Assembly: GCF_002205165.1 (NCBI RefSeq)
Contig: NZ_NIVS01000054.1
Coordinates: forward strand, 1 to 64,000
From: Stenotrophomonas maltophilia
GTDB taxonomy: Bacteria > Pseudomonadota > Gammaproteobacteria > Xanthomonadales > Xanthomonadaceae
Length of the DNA stretch: 64,000 bases
Direction: 5' to 3'
A program made the translations under genes and the position numbers. Below are positions 17,509 to 25,559 of this stretch, in pieces. The notes under the pieces were generated by a model, which had not been told where the DNA came from, did not search any database, and saw only the letters and a program-made list of their open reading frames with translations. Every line of letters begins with the position of its first letter. The stretch's first letter is position 1.

Positions 17509-18645
17509 ATGAAAAAATGTTGGCTTTGCCCCAATCCATTGGAGGGAAATCACCGAACGGGTGAGCACATCATTCCCAGTGCAATAGGTGGGCGCAAGGA
17601 AGTCCACGACTTCATCTGTAGGAGTTGCAATAGCACACGGGGCAACGCATGGGAGGCTGAACTCGCAAGGCAGTTTCTTTGGTTCTCGAGTGCAGCCGGA
17701 ATAAAACGCGGGCGAGGCGGCACACATCCAGACTTCAAAGTGGAAACAGCGTCGGGAGAAAAGCTAAGGCTTAGGGCTGACTCTGTATTGGTGCCTGATG
17801 GGCACGATATATCTACCGAAGAGTCCGGCAACAGGATAGAGGTTGCCATTCGCGCAAATGATCCAAGAACTATAAAGAATTTGCTCAAAAAGATTGCTGT
17901 CGATCACCCGGAATTCGATTTCAAAAACGCCACTACCCATTCTGAACAAGTAGACAGCTACTTGGACGAACCGCTCTGCATGAACTTCCGCTACGGTGGC
18001 CCGGCAGCAGGAAGGTCTATGGTCAAGTCGTGCCTGGCCCTCTTGTCAGAGGTTGACCATATTGAAACGAGCAACTGCGCTCAAGCACTGGCTTACCTGT
18101 TAGACCCGAGCTTGGATGCGCCAAGCCCCTTTTACTTCTTCTTTGATGCCGATTTGGTCGAGAACCGACCACAGAATCACCTTTTCCACTGTGTTTCCGT
18201 GGTTGGTCAGCCACGAGAAGGCCGAATCCTCGGATATGTAGAACTTTTCAATTTTGCAAGGCTACTCATCCTTATCGCTGATGAGTACAACGGCCCGGAT
18301 TTTCAAGAGACTTATGCCATTGATCCCGTCGAGGGGAAAACGTTGGATTTGGCTGTTGATTTCAGCGTTGTGGGCCGCTTGAATGACTTGCCAAAAATAG
18401 CGAGTGAGCCACCAAAGATGTACCTTGAGGCTTTTCAGCATACTGGCAATATTGTTCAGGCCCTTAACAATGATCGAGTCAGAGCGCTGGCGATATCGAA
18501 GGCCTGTGAGGGTGCGTTGAAAGCACTGGGTTTGGCCCCGTCGGCGGAAGAAGTGCCCCCTGAATTCAAAGACGAATGGATTCGCCTATTCATGCAGAAT
18601 CTCAGGCCATACATCGAATCAACAGTTAAAAGGGCAGCGTCATAA
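17509..18645 (+). CDS. HNH-endonuclease-like cargo protein
   Basis: A 378-residue protein. The N-terminus has the HNH_5-type zinc-binding layout: C4-x2-C7, then G-E-H20-I-I-P, then C37-x2-C40-N41. The remaining 330 residues resemble nothing I recognise. The gene is more AT-rich than the ICE backbone and sits behind an XRE regulator, between DUF2958 and parB, so it looks like inserted cargo. A nuclease role, for example in defence against phage or competing DNA, is plausible from the motif but not shown. The HNH part is at the N-terminus, so the long C-terminal domain may sense a trigger or bind a partner. Confidence 0.7.
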   Translation: MKKCWLCPNPLEGNHRTGEHIIPSAIGGRKEVHDFICRSCNSTRGNAWEAELARQFLWFSSAAGIKRGRGGTHPDFKVETASGEKLRLRADSVLVPDGHDISTEESGNRIEVAIRANDPRTIKNLLKKIAVDHPEFDFKNATTHSEQVDSYLDEPLCMNFRYGGPAAGRSMVKSCLALLSEVDHIETSNCAQALAYLLDPSLDAPSPFYFFFDADLVENRPQNHLFHCVSVVGQPREGRILGYVELFNFARLLILIADEYNGPDFQETYAIDPVEGKTLDLAVDFSVVGRLNDLPKIASEPPKMYLEAFQHTGNIVQALNNDRVRALAISKACEGALKALGLAPSAEEVPPEFKDEWIRLFMQNLRPYIESTVKRAAS

Positions 18646-19197
18646 CGCAGCTGTTCCCGCGGAAGCGAGTGAAGCGCGTAGCGCCGCAGGCGCGAAGGCG
18701 TGAGGGATTGGAGCCGGATGGCCGTGACGGCAAAGGCGACACGGGGCGCAGCTCCACAAGCGCCGCCTATTGCGGCGAGGGGCTATCGGAATGTCGGCGG
18801 CGCGTGCGCCGCTGCACTTGCATGGCTGCAATGGGGCGTTTTAGCAACCGGGTGCGGCCACTGCCGCGCGCAGAGTTTTGGCATTTCCCGCGCCCAAGAC
18901 GGAACGGCTTGGGCGCGAGGGTGCTTCCTATTCTTTGGTTTCTATGATCCAACGCACGGCACGCGGCAAGGCGCGGCCTGTGATGTGGTGTAGGTCGGTC
19001 AGCTCGGCACGGGCTGTCCAACTGCGAGGCGGACGGTAGCCGCGCACGTCGCTATGGCCATGCCAGCGGCGGGCGCGTATCGTGCCGGGACGTAAGTCGC
19101 GGCTATGCGCGACCGATTCGTGGTGTCGTGGCTCATGTGGGAATCCTCGGCATGATAGCGCCCCGGCCGGAACCGGGGCGCTATCTGTGGTGTGGGG
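18646..19197. other. Non-coding cargo boundary region
   Basis: These 552 bases lie between the HNH gene and parB (convergent). The part from 18650 to 18790 has the GC-rich, repeat-like composition also seen at 22500-22680 (segments such as GAAGGCGTGAGGGAT compared with GTAGGCGTCAGGGAT). Only one small ORF (18999-19136, minus) has any support. No tRNA or terminator is clear. Confidence 0.4.
18999..19136 (-). CDS. Possible 45-residue protein downstream of parB
   Basis: A short ORF, MSHDTTNRSRIAATYVPARY and 25 more residues, with GAGGA about 8 bases before its ATG, 61 bp after the parB stop on the same strand. It is not recognised. It could be a genuine small ICE protein or a chance ORF in GC-rich DNA. 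Confidence 0.3.
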   Translation of the reverse strand: MSHDTTNRSRIAATYVPARYAPAAGMAIATCAATVRLAVGQPVPS

Positions 19198-21279
19198 TCA
19201 AGCGGCCAGTGCCTCGGCCTGCGTCTGCTCATCCGCCACGGCTGCGACCTCCTCCGGTGCTTCGGCTGTCTCGTCCGTCACCACCTCCTGCACGGTCTGC
19301 TGCGTGGTTTCGGCGGCGAAGATGGCAGGCATCCAGCCGGTGCCATTGGCCAGCCTTTCGGCTTCGCTAGCAATATCGCCTTTTTTCAACATCGCCAGCC
19401 GGGTGACGTGCTCCGGTGCGAATTCGCCCACGGCTTCCAGAATCGTGGCCTTCGGCACATGCTGGAAATAGCCGTCAGCGGTGGGCTTCCACCATGCGGC
19501 CATGTCCAAGCCGACAGCCTGCGCCAGTTCCGCGCCGGGTTGGTGCTGCGTGGCGCGGGGCGTCACCACGTCCACCGTGACGGCCACGCATACCGTCAGC
19601 AGCCGCACCAGTTCATCCTGCGACTTCGCCAGCAGTACGGCGAACAGTTCGGCGCTGTCCTCCGGCAAGCCCTCGCCTGCTACCTGCTGCAACTCGCGTA
19701 GCGCCACGGCGGCGGGCGAATCCGGTATGTCCGGGGCGATGCCTTCCAGCCGGTCTTGCGCTTTGAGGCTCACGCCCAGCGGCAAGTCGTGGCCGTAGTG
19801 GCTTCCCTGCAAGACGGTCTGCACCATGCCATGCACCAGCGCGACCAGCGCCACTTGCGGATGCCGGGCGACTTCGATTTGCAGCGCGGCGGTGCGGTGG
19901 GCGCTCAACCGCTGCGCCAGCTTGTCGGACATGGCGGCGGTCTTGGGCTGCCCCTCGCTGTCTCCGTCCTCGCCTTCGTCGTCGTTCCCGGCATCCTCGC
20001 CGCTGAAACCTTGGCGCAGCCGTTCCAGCGTGCGCAGCACCTTGGCTTCGGCTTCGCGCAGCAGGCCGCGATGAATCACGGCTTCGCCGTTGCGGTCGAT
20101 GGTGACGATGGCACCGGCTGCGGCCTTCACGTTCGGGCTGTAGCCCTGCAAACCACCTTCCAGCGCCTGTAACAGCTCGCCCACGGCTTCGCCTTCCTCC
20201 TGCAAAGCGTCGGCCTCTTCCTCGTCGTCAGCGTCCAGCGCGTCATCCACGGCGGCGGCCAGTTCGTGCAGCTTGGCTTGCAGCTTCTCGATGCGGGCGG
20301 CTTCACGCTTGTTCGGTTCGCGGCGCTCCCTCGGCGCACGCTGGAAGGCGTGCAGGTCAGCATGGGTCACGGTGGGGGTCGCATCCACCCACGCCCAGCC
20401 CTCGGCCTTCACCTCGGCGGCGAGGCCTGCCAGCTTGTCTTGCGCCAGCCGTTCCAGCAGCGCGGCATCGGTCAGATACACGCCCGCATCGCCTTCTGCG
20501 AACAGGTCGCGGCGAATACCGCCGCCTGCGGCTTCGTAGGTGTCCAGCCCGACGAACCGCACCAGCGGATGCCCGTAGGCGTCGATTTCCCGCTCGGTGA
20601 GGCGGTCGCGTAGCGCGGACGGCTGGCGCTGCCACGTTGGCGCGTCATAGAAGGCACTTTCCTGCGCGGCGTGGTCGTCGGTGATGGCAAGGGCCATCAA
20701 CTGGTCAAGGCTCACGGCCTCGGCCCGGTAGTCGGCCAACAGGTGCGGCGACACGTTGGCGAGTTTCAGGCGGCGCTGCACCACCAGCGGCGTGACGCTG
20801 AAATCTGCGGCAATGTCCTCGATGGGGCAACCTTCGGCCACCAGCGCGGCAAATGCCTCGAACTGGTCGGCGGGGTGCATGGCTTCGCGCTGCACGTTCT
20901 CGGTCAGGCTGGCGGTGCGGGCGGTGCCATCGGCAACCAGCAGGCTAGGCGCCTCCCATTCCTTGCTGATGCGGTGCTTTTTCGCCAGCAGCTTGAGGGC
21001 GGCAAGGCGACGGCCTCCGGCCACCACTTCGTAATGCTCGCCGTCAGCGGTCACGATCAGGTTTTGCAGCAGGCCGACACGCTGGATGCTAGCGGCGAGT
21101 TCGAGAATCGACATGCGCGGGGTCTTGCGCACGTTGCGGCCCGTGGGGCGCGATACCAGCCGCGACAGCGGCACCAGAATCAGATTCTTGCTCGGGTCGG
21201 CGGCTTCCAGCAGCACGGCAGGCGCGGCGCTGGCTGCGGCGTGGATGGCTTGGGCTTCGGTGTGGTTGATGGCGTTCAT
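19198..21279 (-). CDS. parB: Large ParB/RepB-family partition-like protein
   Basis: A 693-residue protein. The N-terminal ParB nuclease-like fold has LVSRPTGRNVRKTPRMSILE and YEVVAGGRRLAALKLLAKKH, with TARTASLTENVQREAMHPAD before the HTH (GCPIEDIAADFSVTPLVVQR). A long C-terminal region with an acidic stretch (ALDADDEEEADAL) follows. It is much longer than chromosomal ParB, as usual for the ICE/plasmid ParB-like proteins found next to DUF932 genes. It probably binds DNA for stability or transfer control. AAGGAG before ATG 21279 fixes the start. Confidence 0.88.
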   Translation of the reverse strand: MNAINHTEAQAIHAAASAAPAVLLEAADPSKNLILVPLSRLVSRPTGRNVRKTPRMSILELAASIQRVGLLQNLIVTADGEHYEVVAGGRRLAALKLLAKKHRISKEWEAPSLLVADGTARTASLTENVQREAMHPADQFEAFAALVAEGCPIEDIAADFSVTPLVVQRRLKLANVSPHLLADYRAEAVSLDQLMALAITDDHAAQESAFYDAPTWQRQPSALRDRLTEREIDAYGHPLVRFVGLDTYEAAGGGIRRDLFAEGDAGVYLTDAALLERLAQDKLAGLAAEVKAEGWAWVDATPTVTHADLHAFQRAPRERREPNKREAARIEKLQAKLHELAAAVDDALDADDEEEADALQEEGEAVGELLQALEGGLQGYSPNVKAAAGAIVTIDRNGEAVIHRGLLREAEAKVLRTLERLRQGFSGEDAGNDDEGEDGDSEGQPKTAAMSDKLAQRLSAHRTAALQIEVARHPQVALVALVHGMVQTVLQGSHYGHDLPLGVSLKAQDRLEGIAPDIPDSPAAVALRELQQVAGEGLPEDSAELFAVLLAKSQDELVRLLTVCVAVTVDVVTPRATQHQPGAELAQAVGLDMAAWWKPTADGYFQHVPKATILEAVGEFAPEHVTRLAMLKKGDIASEAERLANGTGWMPAIFAAETTQQTVQEVVTDETAEAPEEVAAVADEQTQAEALAA

Positions 21280-21360
21280 GGTGAAAACTCCTTGCGATGA
21301 TGGAATGCAGCAGCGAATGACGCGGCAAGGGTTGCTTCCTGCCCCTGCCACGCAGGGAAA

Positions 21361-22188
21361 TCAGGCTTTCAACTGGCGCAGGCCATCGGCCAGCAGCCAC
21401 AAGGCGCGATTGAGGCGAATATCGGAATCAATGCCCTGCACCGGACGGGTCTGCTGGCGGCGTCCATTGGCGCTGCGCCCATGCAATCCGCCTTTGGTCA
21501 GGTTCTCTTGGGTGCGGTTGAATACACTCCACAAGTCCGGGCGGCGGTCGTCGAAGCGGCGCGGCATCAGGATTTGCGATTCGGTGATGGGTGCGGGCTT
21601 GTCCGGGTCGTCGTACTTGAGCGACAACGCGGCGCGGGCGAACACTTCGGCCTCGCCTTCTTCCAGCCTGATGGCCTGCATGGACTCGCGTGACTCCAGC
21701 GCACGGTCGAAGCCGTGCAGCACCTGATAGGCACCTTCGATCACTTGCCCGGCCACATCGCCCTTATGCGGCACGCGCACATCGGCCACGGTATCGCCGC
21801 AAACAAGGCCATTGCTGCACACGAAACGGAACATTCCGGCCAGCATCTGGTAGCTGCTGGTGCCGTCGTGCGAGTTCAGCAGGATGATTTCGTTGGCCTC
21901 TCCTCGGGCATTGATCTGGCTGGCGTGGCGCAGCCGGATCATGTGCTTGGTGTAGTCGCGGCGCTCTTCGTGGCGGGTGCGGGTCTGCGTCACCATGAAA
22001 GGCTGAAACCCTTCCTTGCGCAGTTCGGTCAGCACCGTGGCGGTGGGGATATAGGCGTAACGCTGGGAACGGCTTTCGTGGGGTGCTTCCGCAAAAATGG
22101 ACGGGGCCACGCGGTGAATCTGGTCATCGGACAGCGGGGAGTCGCTGCGCAGTACCGGGGAACTGGAAGCAAAACGGGATGCAAGCAT
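21361..22188 (-). CDS. DUF932 domain protein
   Basis: A 275-residue DUF932 protein with features such as RYAYIPTATVLTELRKEGFQ, HMIRLRHASQINARGEANEI and GMFRFVCSNGLVCGD. DUF932 proteins of phages and ICEs are of unknown molecular function and are often neighbours of recombination or ParB-like genes. It lies 81 bp upstream of parB on the same strand and is probably co-transcribed. AGGAGA precedes ATG 22188. Confidence 0.87.
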   Translation of the reverse strand: MLASRFASSSPVLRSDSPLSDDQIHRVAPSIFAEAPHESRSQRYAYIPTATVLTELRKEGFQPFMVTQTRTRHEERRDYTKHMIRLRHASQINARGEANEIILLNSHDGTSSYQMLAGMFRFVCSNGLVCGDTVADVRVPHKGDVAGQVIEGAYQVLHGFDRALESRESMQAIRLEEGEAEVFARAALSLKYDDPDKPAPITESQILMPRRFDDRRPDLWSVFNRTQENLTKGGLHGRSANGRRQQTRPVQGIDSDIRLNRALWLLADGLRQLKA

Positions 22189-22736
22189 GGTCTTTCTCCT
22201 GACGAAAAGGGTTTGCTGTTCAAACCGCACACCGGATTCCTAGATTCGGAGCCCAGCCTTTCGGCTGTTCGGTGCGGTTGGCACGAGGAACCCGGTTGGC
22301 CCTGTTGCCACCGTCTTTCCTGAGTTCATCGCCCGCGACGGTCAGGAGCCCACGGACGTGGGCCGTCAAGGAGAAAAGCGGCAGGTAGGTGCGGCCCGCA
22401 GGCGCAGCCGAGGACACGGCCTGGCGCGCCTTGATGGCACGCGGCCACGGGCTACAGTCGCGAGAAAGGTGATGGAGTCAGGAGAGACGGCTGGACATGG
22501 CAACGGCCGCCGCGATGTGCAAACCGCACGCAAGCGAAGCGCGCAGGCCCGAAGCTGGAAGCCGGGCCGTAGGCGTCAGGGATGTGGAAGGCTGGCGAAT
22601 GCCAGTCCCGTCAGGGATGAGCGAATAGCGAACCTGGAGCAGCGCGGTCTGCGAAGCGGAGACGCAAGCGAGATCTTCGTTTATTATTTGCTTTGCAAGC
22701 AAATGTTGCTGAAGAAAAAACACGGAGGTCTTAATA
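22189..22736. promoter_or_regulatory. Non-coding region between DUF932 and the ATPase cargo, with direct and inverted repeats
   Basis: No gene is supported in these 548 bases. The 11-base CGTCAGGGATG is repeated at 22574-22584 and 22609-22619 with a CTGGC/GCCAG hairpin between them. At 22686-22704, ATTTGCTT and AAGCAAAT form an inverted repeat around TGC, 33 bases before the ATPase start, a possible operator. Composition shifts sharply to AT-rich at about 22675, marking the cargo junction. Confidence 0.5.
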
Positions 22737-25040
22737 ATGATCGTCAGTATCAGTCGCCTTAAGCAGTTCGGTATCTTCAGCGACTTCAATGGAACGAAGA
22801 TTCAGAAGTTCGGCCGGTATAACCTTGTCTACGGTTGGAACGGAACAGGTAAGTCAACTCTATCGAATCTATTCTCTTGCTTTGAGCTCCGTTCGATGGT
22901 TCCGCGTTTTAGTGCGGGCCAGTTCTCGGTCGTTTTGGCGGACGGTTCAACAATCACGGAAACAACTCTCCCTACATCCCAATTGAATATCCAAGTGTTC
23001 AATCAGCGTTTTGTGCACGAGAACATTGATTGGGATAAGTCTGTAAAGAGCATCCTTCTTATTGCGAAAGAGAAGATTGATGACTTGCAGAAACTGGAGA
23101 AGCTAAAAGGCGATCTTCAGAAAGCAAAGAAGGCTTACGACGAAAAGCAAAGCGATATCAGGAAGCAGCGTGATGCGCTGGATAAGTTTTTAACTAACGC
23201 TGCGAAGAAGATGAAGCTGGGGCTTCAGGCAATTGACACGAGCGACAGCTACTATTTGAATTACGATCGCCGCAAGCTCTCTAGTTTTATTCAGAGCAAC
23301 GGTGAAGCCGTTACCAAAGCTGAGTCGGTTCTTCCAGATGATAAGGTTATTGACCTTACGAATGCCGCAAAGCCAGATCAGTTGCCAAGCATCACGTTCA
23401 GCTCAACAGTTATTGAGCCGGACTATTTCAAGAAAGCGGCAACTCGCATAAGGGATTTGATTGGGACTACAGCAGTAAATCAAGCGATCGAGCGGCTGAC
23501 TGAAAACCCGGACATCCGTGACTGGGTTCAAACTGGCTTGGAAATCCATAAGACTCACGACTCAGAATCCTGCGAGTTCTGCGGCTCTCCTTTCACCCAG
23601 CTTCGTGCCGAGGCCCTCTCCGCCCACTTCAGCAAGGAGTTCACAGATTTTCAAAGCCGGCTTCAGAACGCTGCAACTTGGATTGAATCTCAAGGCGCTC
23701 CAGCCAATCACTTGCCCGCAGCGACAGAGTTTTATAAAGAACTGTCAGCTGAAGCAGAGAGGCTCCAAAAGGACTACGCAACTGCTGCTGAGAAGATCGA
23801 CCAGCAAATGGACGGATGGCGGGAAGCCCTGAAAGCCAAGATCACAGACCCTTCGAAGACAGACATTCAGATCTCGGATGTGGTTGAAGGCGATGTCGCC
23901 AATTTCAATGACATCCTGAAGTCGATTGTTGGGCTCGTCGGAAAGCACAACAATAAGACTTCAAACTTCAAAACTGAGACCTCAAAAAGCAAGGTGACAC
24001 TGGAACTTCATTTTGCTGCGGCTGAGGTGCAAGAATTTGACTATGCTCGAAGTGAAAAGAAATGCAATGACCTTGAGGCGGAAGCAAAGAACGACCACAA
24101 GGAAATCGAAAAAATTAGTCAAGAGGTTGGCGCCATAGAGGCGCTGCTCTCAAATGAAACGGTCGGGGCGAAGGAGTTCAATGACATCTTGCATCGCTTC
24201 ATTGGCCGCTCTGAGCTTTGCCTAAGCTTCAATCAAAAGAAGAAAGGCTATGAGATCATTAGAAACGGGGTTGGTGAGCATGACGGCAATTTGAGCGAAG
24301 GTGAAAAGACTGCGATTGCGTTTGTCTACTTCATTACTAAGCTCAAGGAAAACGGGAATAACATCAAGGACACGATCGTCGTCGTTGATGATCCGGTGTC
24401 AAGCTTTGACTCAAATCACTTGTTTCATGCCTATTCATTCTTGAGGACGCAATGCACTGAAGCTAAGCAGCTTTTCGTGCTGACCCACAACTTCACCTAC
24501 TTCAAGCTGGTGAGAGACTGGTTCACCGGCACTAATAGGAACCGAGTCAACAAAGGCAAGGCCGAGAATTGCTTTTTCTATCGCCTGGATGCGCCACCTG
24601 GCTCCCCTCGTCACTCCCAGCTTGTGGATGCCGACGACTCTCTGAAGAATTACGGCTCGGAGTACCACTACATCTTCAAGAAGCTCTACGAATATAAAGA
24701 ACATACAACTCTTAATCGAGATGAAGCCTTTTTGACTGCGAACCTCTCTCGCAAGCTGATCGAATCTTTTTTCACGTTCAAATATCCAAAGCGGAGAAGC
24801 GACATTAATCAACTAATGGAGGCTGGGCTTAAGGATTGCCTAATTACAACACCAGAGCTTAAAGAGAAAATTTATAGATTTATCAACAAATACTCGCATA
24901 GTGATGTAATTGAGATAACCGAGGAATCAGCCGAAAATTTGGCTGGTGAAAGTCATAGCGTCATCGCGAGCATCTTCCAGTGGATGGAAGAGGTTGATAA
25001 AAAGCACTATGACGAAATGACGCAGGTAGCAACCGGATAA
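22737..25040 (+). CDS. AAA_13-family ATPase with PrrC/RloC-like features (candidate anticodon nuclease)
   Basis: A 767-residue protein. It has Walker A GWNGTGKST (33-41), a coiled-coil-rich region (about 110-160), a C279-x2-C282 motif (CEFC) between further helices (about 330-365 and 435-470), the ABC signature LSEGEKT (519-525), Walker B VVVDDPVSSFD and the H-loop LTHNF (582-586). The C-terminal part contains R672-x3-E676 (RKLIE) and H721 in NKYSH, the same order of residues as the Arg-Glu-His active set of PrrC/RloC tRNA anticodon nucleases. The CxxC resembles the RloC zinc hook. GGAGG precedes the ATG. The gene is AT-rich and foreign to the ICE backbone. A tRNA-cleaving suicide role is inference; AAA_13 proteins with other roles share parts of this pattern. 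Confidence 0.75.
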   Translation: MIVSISRLKQFGIFSDFNGTKIQKFGRYNLVYGWNGTGKSTLSNLFSCFELRSMVPRFSAGQFSVVLADGSTITETTLPTSQLNIQVFNQRFVHENIDWDKSVKSILLIAKEKIDDLQKLEKLKGDLQKAKKAYDEKQSDIRKQRDALDKFLTNAAKKMKLGLQAIDTSDSYYLNYDRRKLSSFIQSNGEAVTKAESVLPDDKVIDLTNAAKPDQLPSITFSSTVIEPDYFKKAATRIRDLIGTTAVNQAIERLTENPDIRDWVQTGLEIHKTHDSESCEFCGSPFTQLRAEALSAHFSKEFTDFQSRLQNAATWIESQGAPANHLPAATEFYKELSAEAERLQKDYATAAEKIDQQMDGWREALKAKITDPSKTDIQISDVVEGDVANFNDILKSIVGLVGKHNNKTSNFKTETSKSKVTLELHFAAAEVQEFDYARSEKKCNDLEAEAKNDHKEIEKISQEVGAIEALLSNETVGAKEFNDILHRFIGRSELCLSFNQKKKGYEIIRNGVGEHDGNLSEGEKTAIAFVYFITKLKENGNNIKDTIVVVDDPVSSFDSNHLFHAYSFLRTQCTEAKQLFVLTHNFTYFKLVRDWFTGTNRNRVNKGKAENCFFYRLDAPPGSPRHSQLVDADDSLKNYGSEYHYIFKKLYEYKEHTTLNRDEAFLTANLSRKLIESFFTFKYPKRRSDINQLMEAGLKDCLITTPELKEKIYRFINKYSHSDVIEITEESAENLAGESHSVIASIFQWMEEVDKKHYDEMTQVATG

Positions 25041-25265
25041 TGTTGATCCTAGACCAGTTGAAGACGATTCGTGACATCAATCGCCCCGGCTTCCTGGAAG
25101 CCACTTGGTTGAGTCAGGTCTCATCGACTTGACCCGCCTGTTGCCGATAGTGAATAGCTTCGGCCCCGCTGGCAGAACAAGCCCAAGCTGCTCCGGCAGC
25201 CGCTTGTGGTTGAACTAGCGCACACGGTCCAGGCGACCAGCTTTGTCATCAAGCATTTGGCATGC

Positions 25266-25295
25266 AGAATTGTGCGCGCCCTGCACAACAATTCT
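25266..25295. promoter_or_regulatory. Nested palindrome upstream of the RHH/methyltransferase operon
   Basis: AGAATTGT (25266-25273) and ACAATTCT (25288-25295) are exact inverted repeats, with TTGTGC/GCACAA nested inside. They lie just before the AT-rich TGATACTATAACG stretch that looks like a promoter -10 region, 40 bases ahead of the RHH gene. This is a likely operator, perhaps bound by the RHH protein itself. The remaining bases from 25041 to 25334 hold no supported gene. Confidence 0.5.
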
Positions 25296-25334
25296 GATAC
25301 TATAACGCAAATGCACAGACATCTGCGGGGCGCC

Positions 25335-25556
25335 ATGAAATTTGACGATGTGAAAAGCGACACGCTGAACTTGAGGGTGTCGCCCAGCTTCAAACTTGCG
25401 TTGAAAGCTGCGGCCGACCATGAGCAACGAAGCATGGTAAACATGTTGGAAGTTCTGGTCGCGGTTTTCTGCGAATCCAAGAACATCGCTGTTCCTGCCG
25501 AGCGAGCGGCTCAAACTAGGGCTGTCAAAAAGCCGAACGTCAAAGCCGAGGCCTAA
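25335..25556 (+). CDS. Small ribbon-helix-helix-like protein, first gene of the methyltransferase operon
   Basis: A 73-residue protein. DTLNLRVSPSFKLALKAAAD, then EQRSMVNMLEVLV, has the strand-helix-helix pattern of Arc/MetJ-type repressors. Its C-terminus is basic. It ends 3 bases before the methyltransferase GTG, so the two are cotranscribed and probably coupled. It may act as a controller protein that times methyltransferase and nuclease expression, as C proteins do in some restriction systems. An alternative start at ATG 25311 would add eight residues. Confidence 0.65.
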   Translation: MKFDDVKSDTLNLRVSPSFKLALKAAADHEQRSMVNMLEVLVAVFCESKNIAVPAERAAQTRAVKKPNVKAEA

Positions 25557-25559
25557 ATT

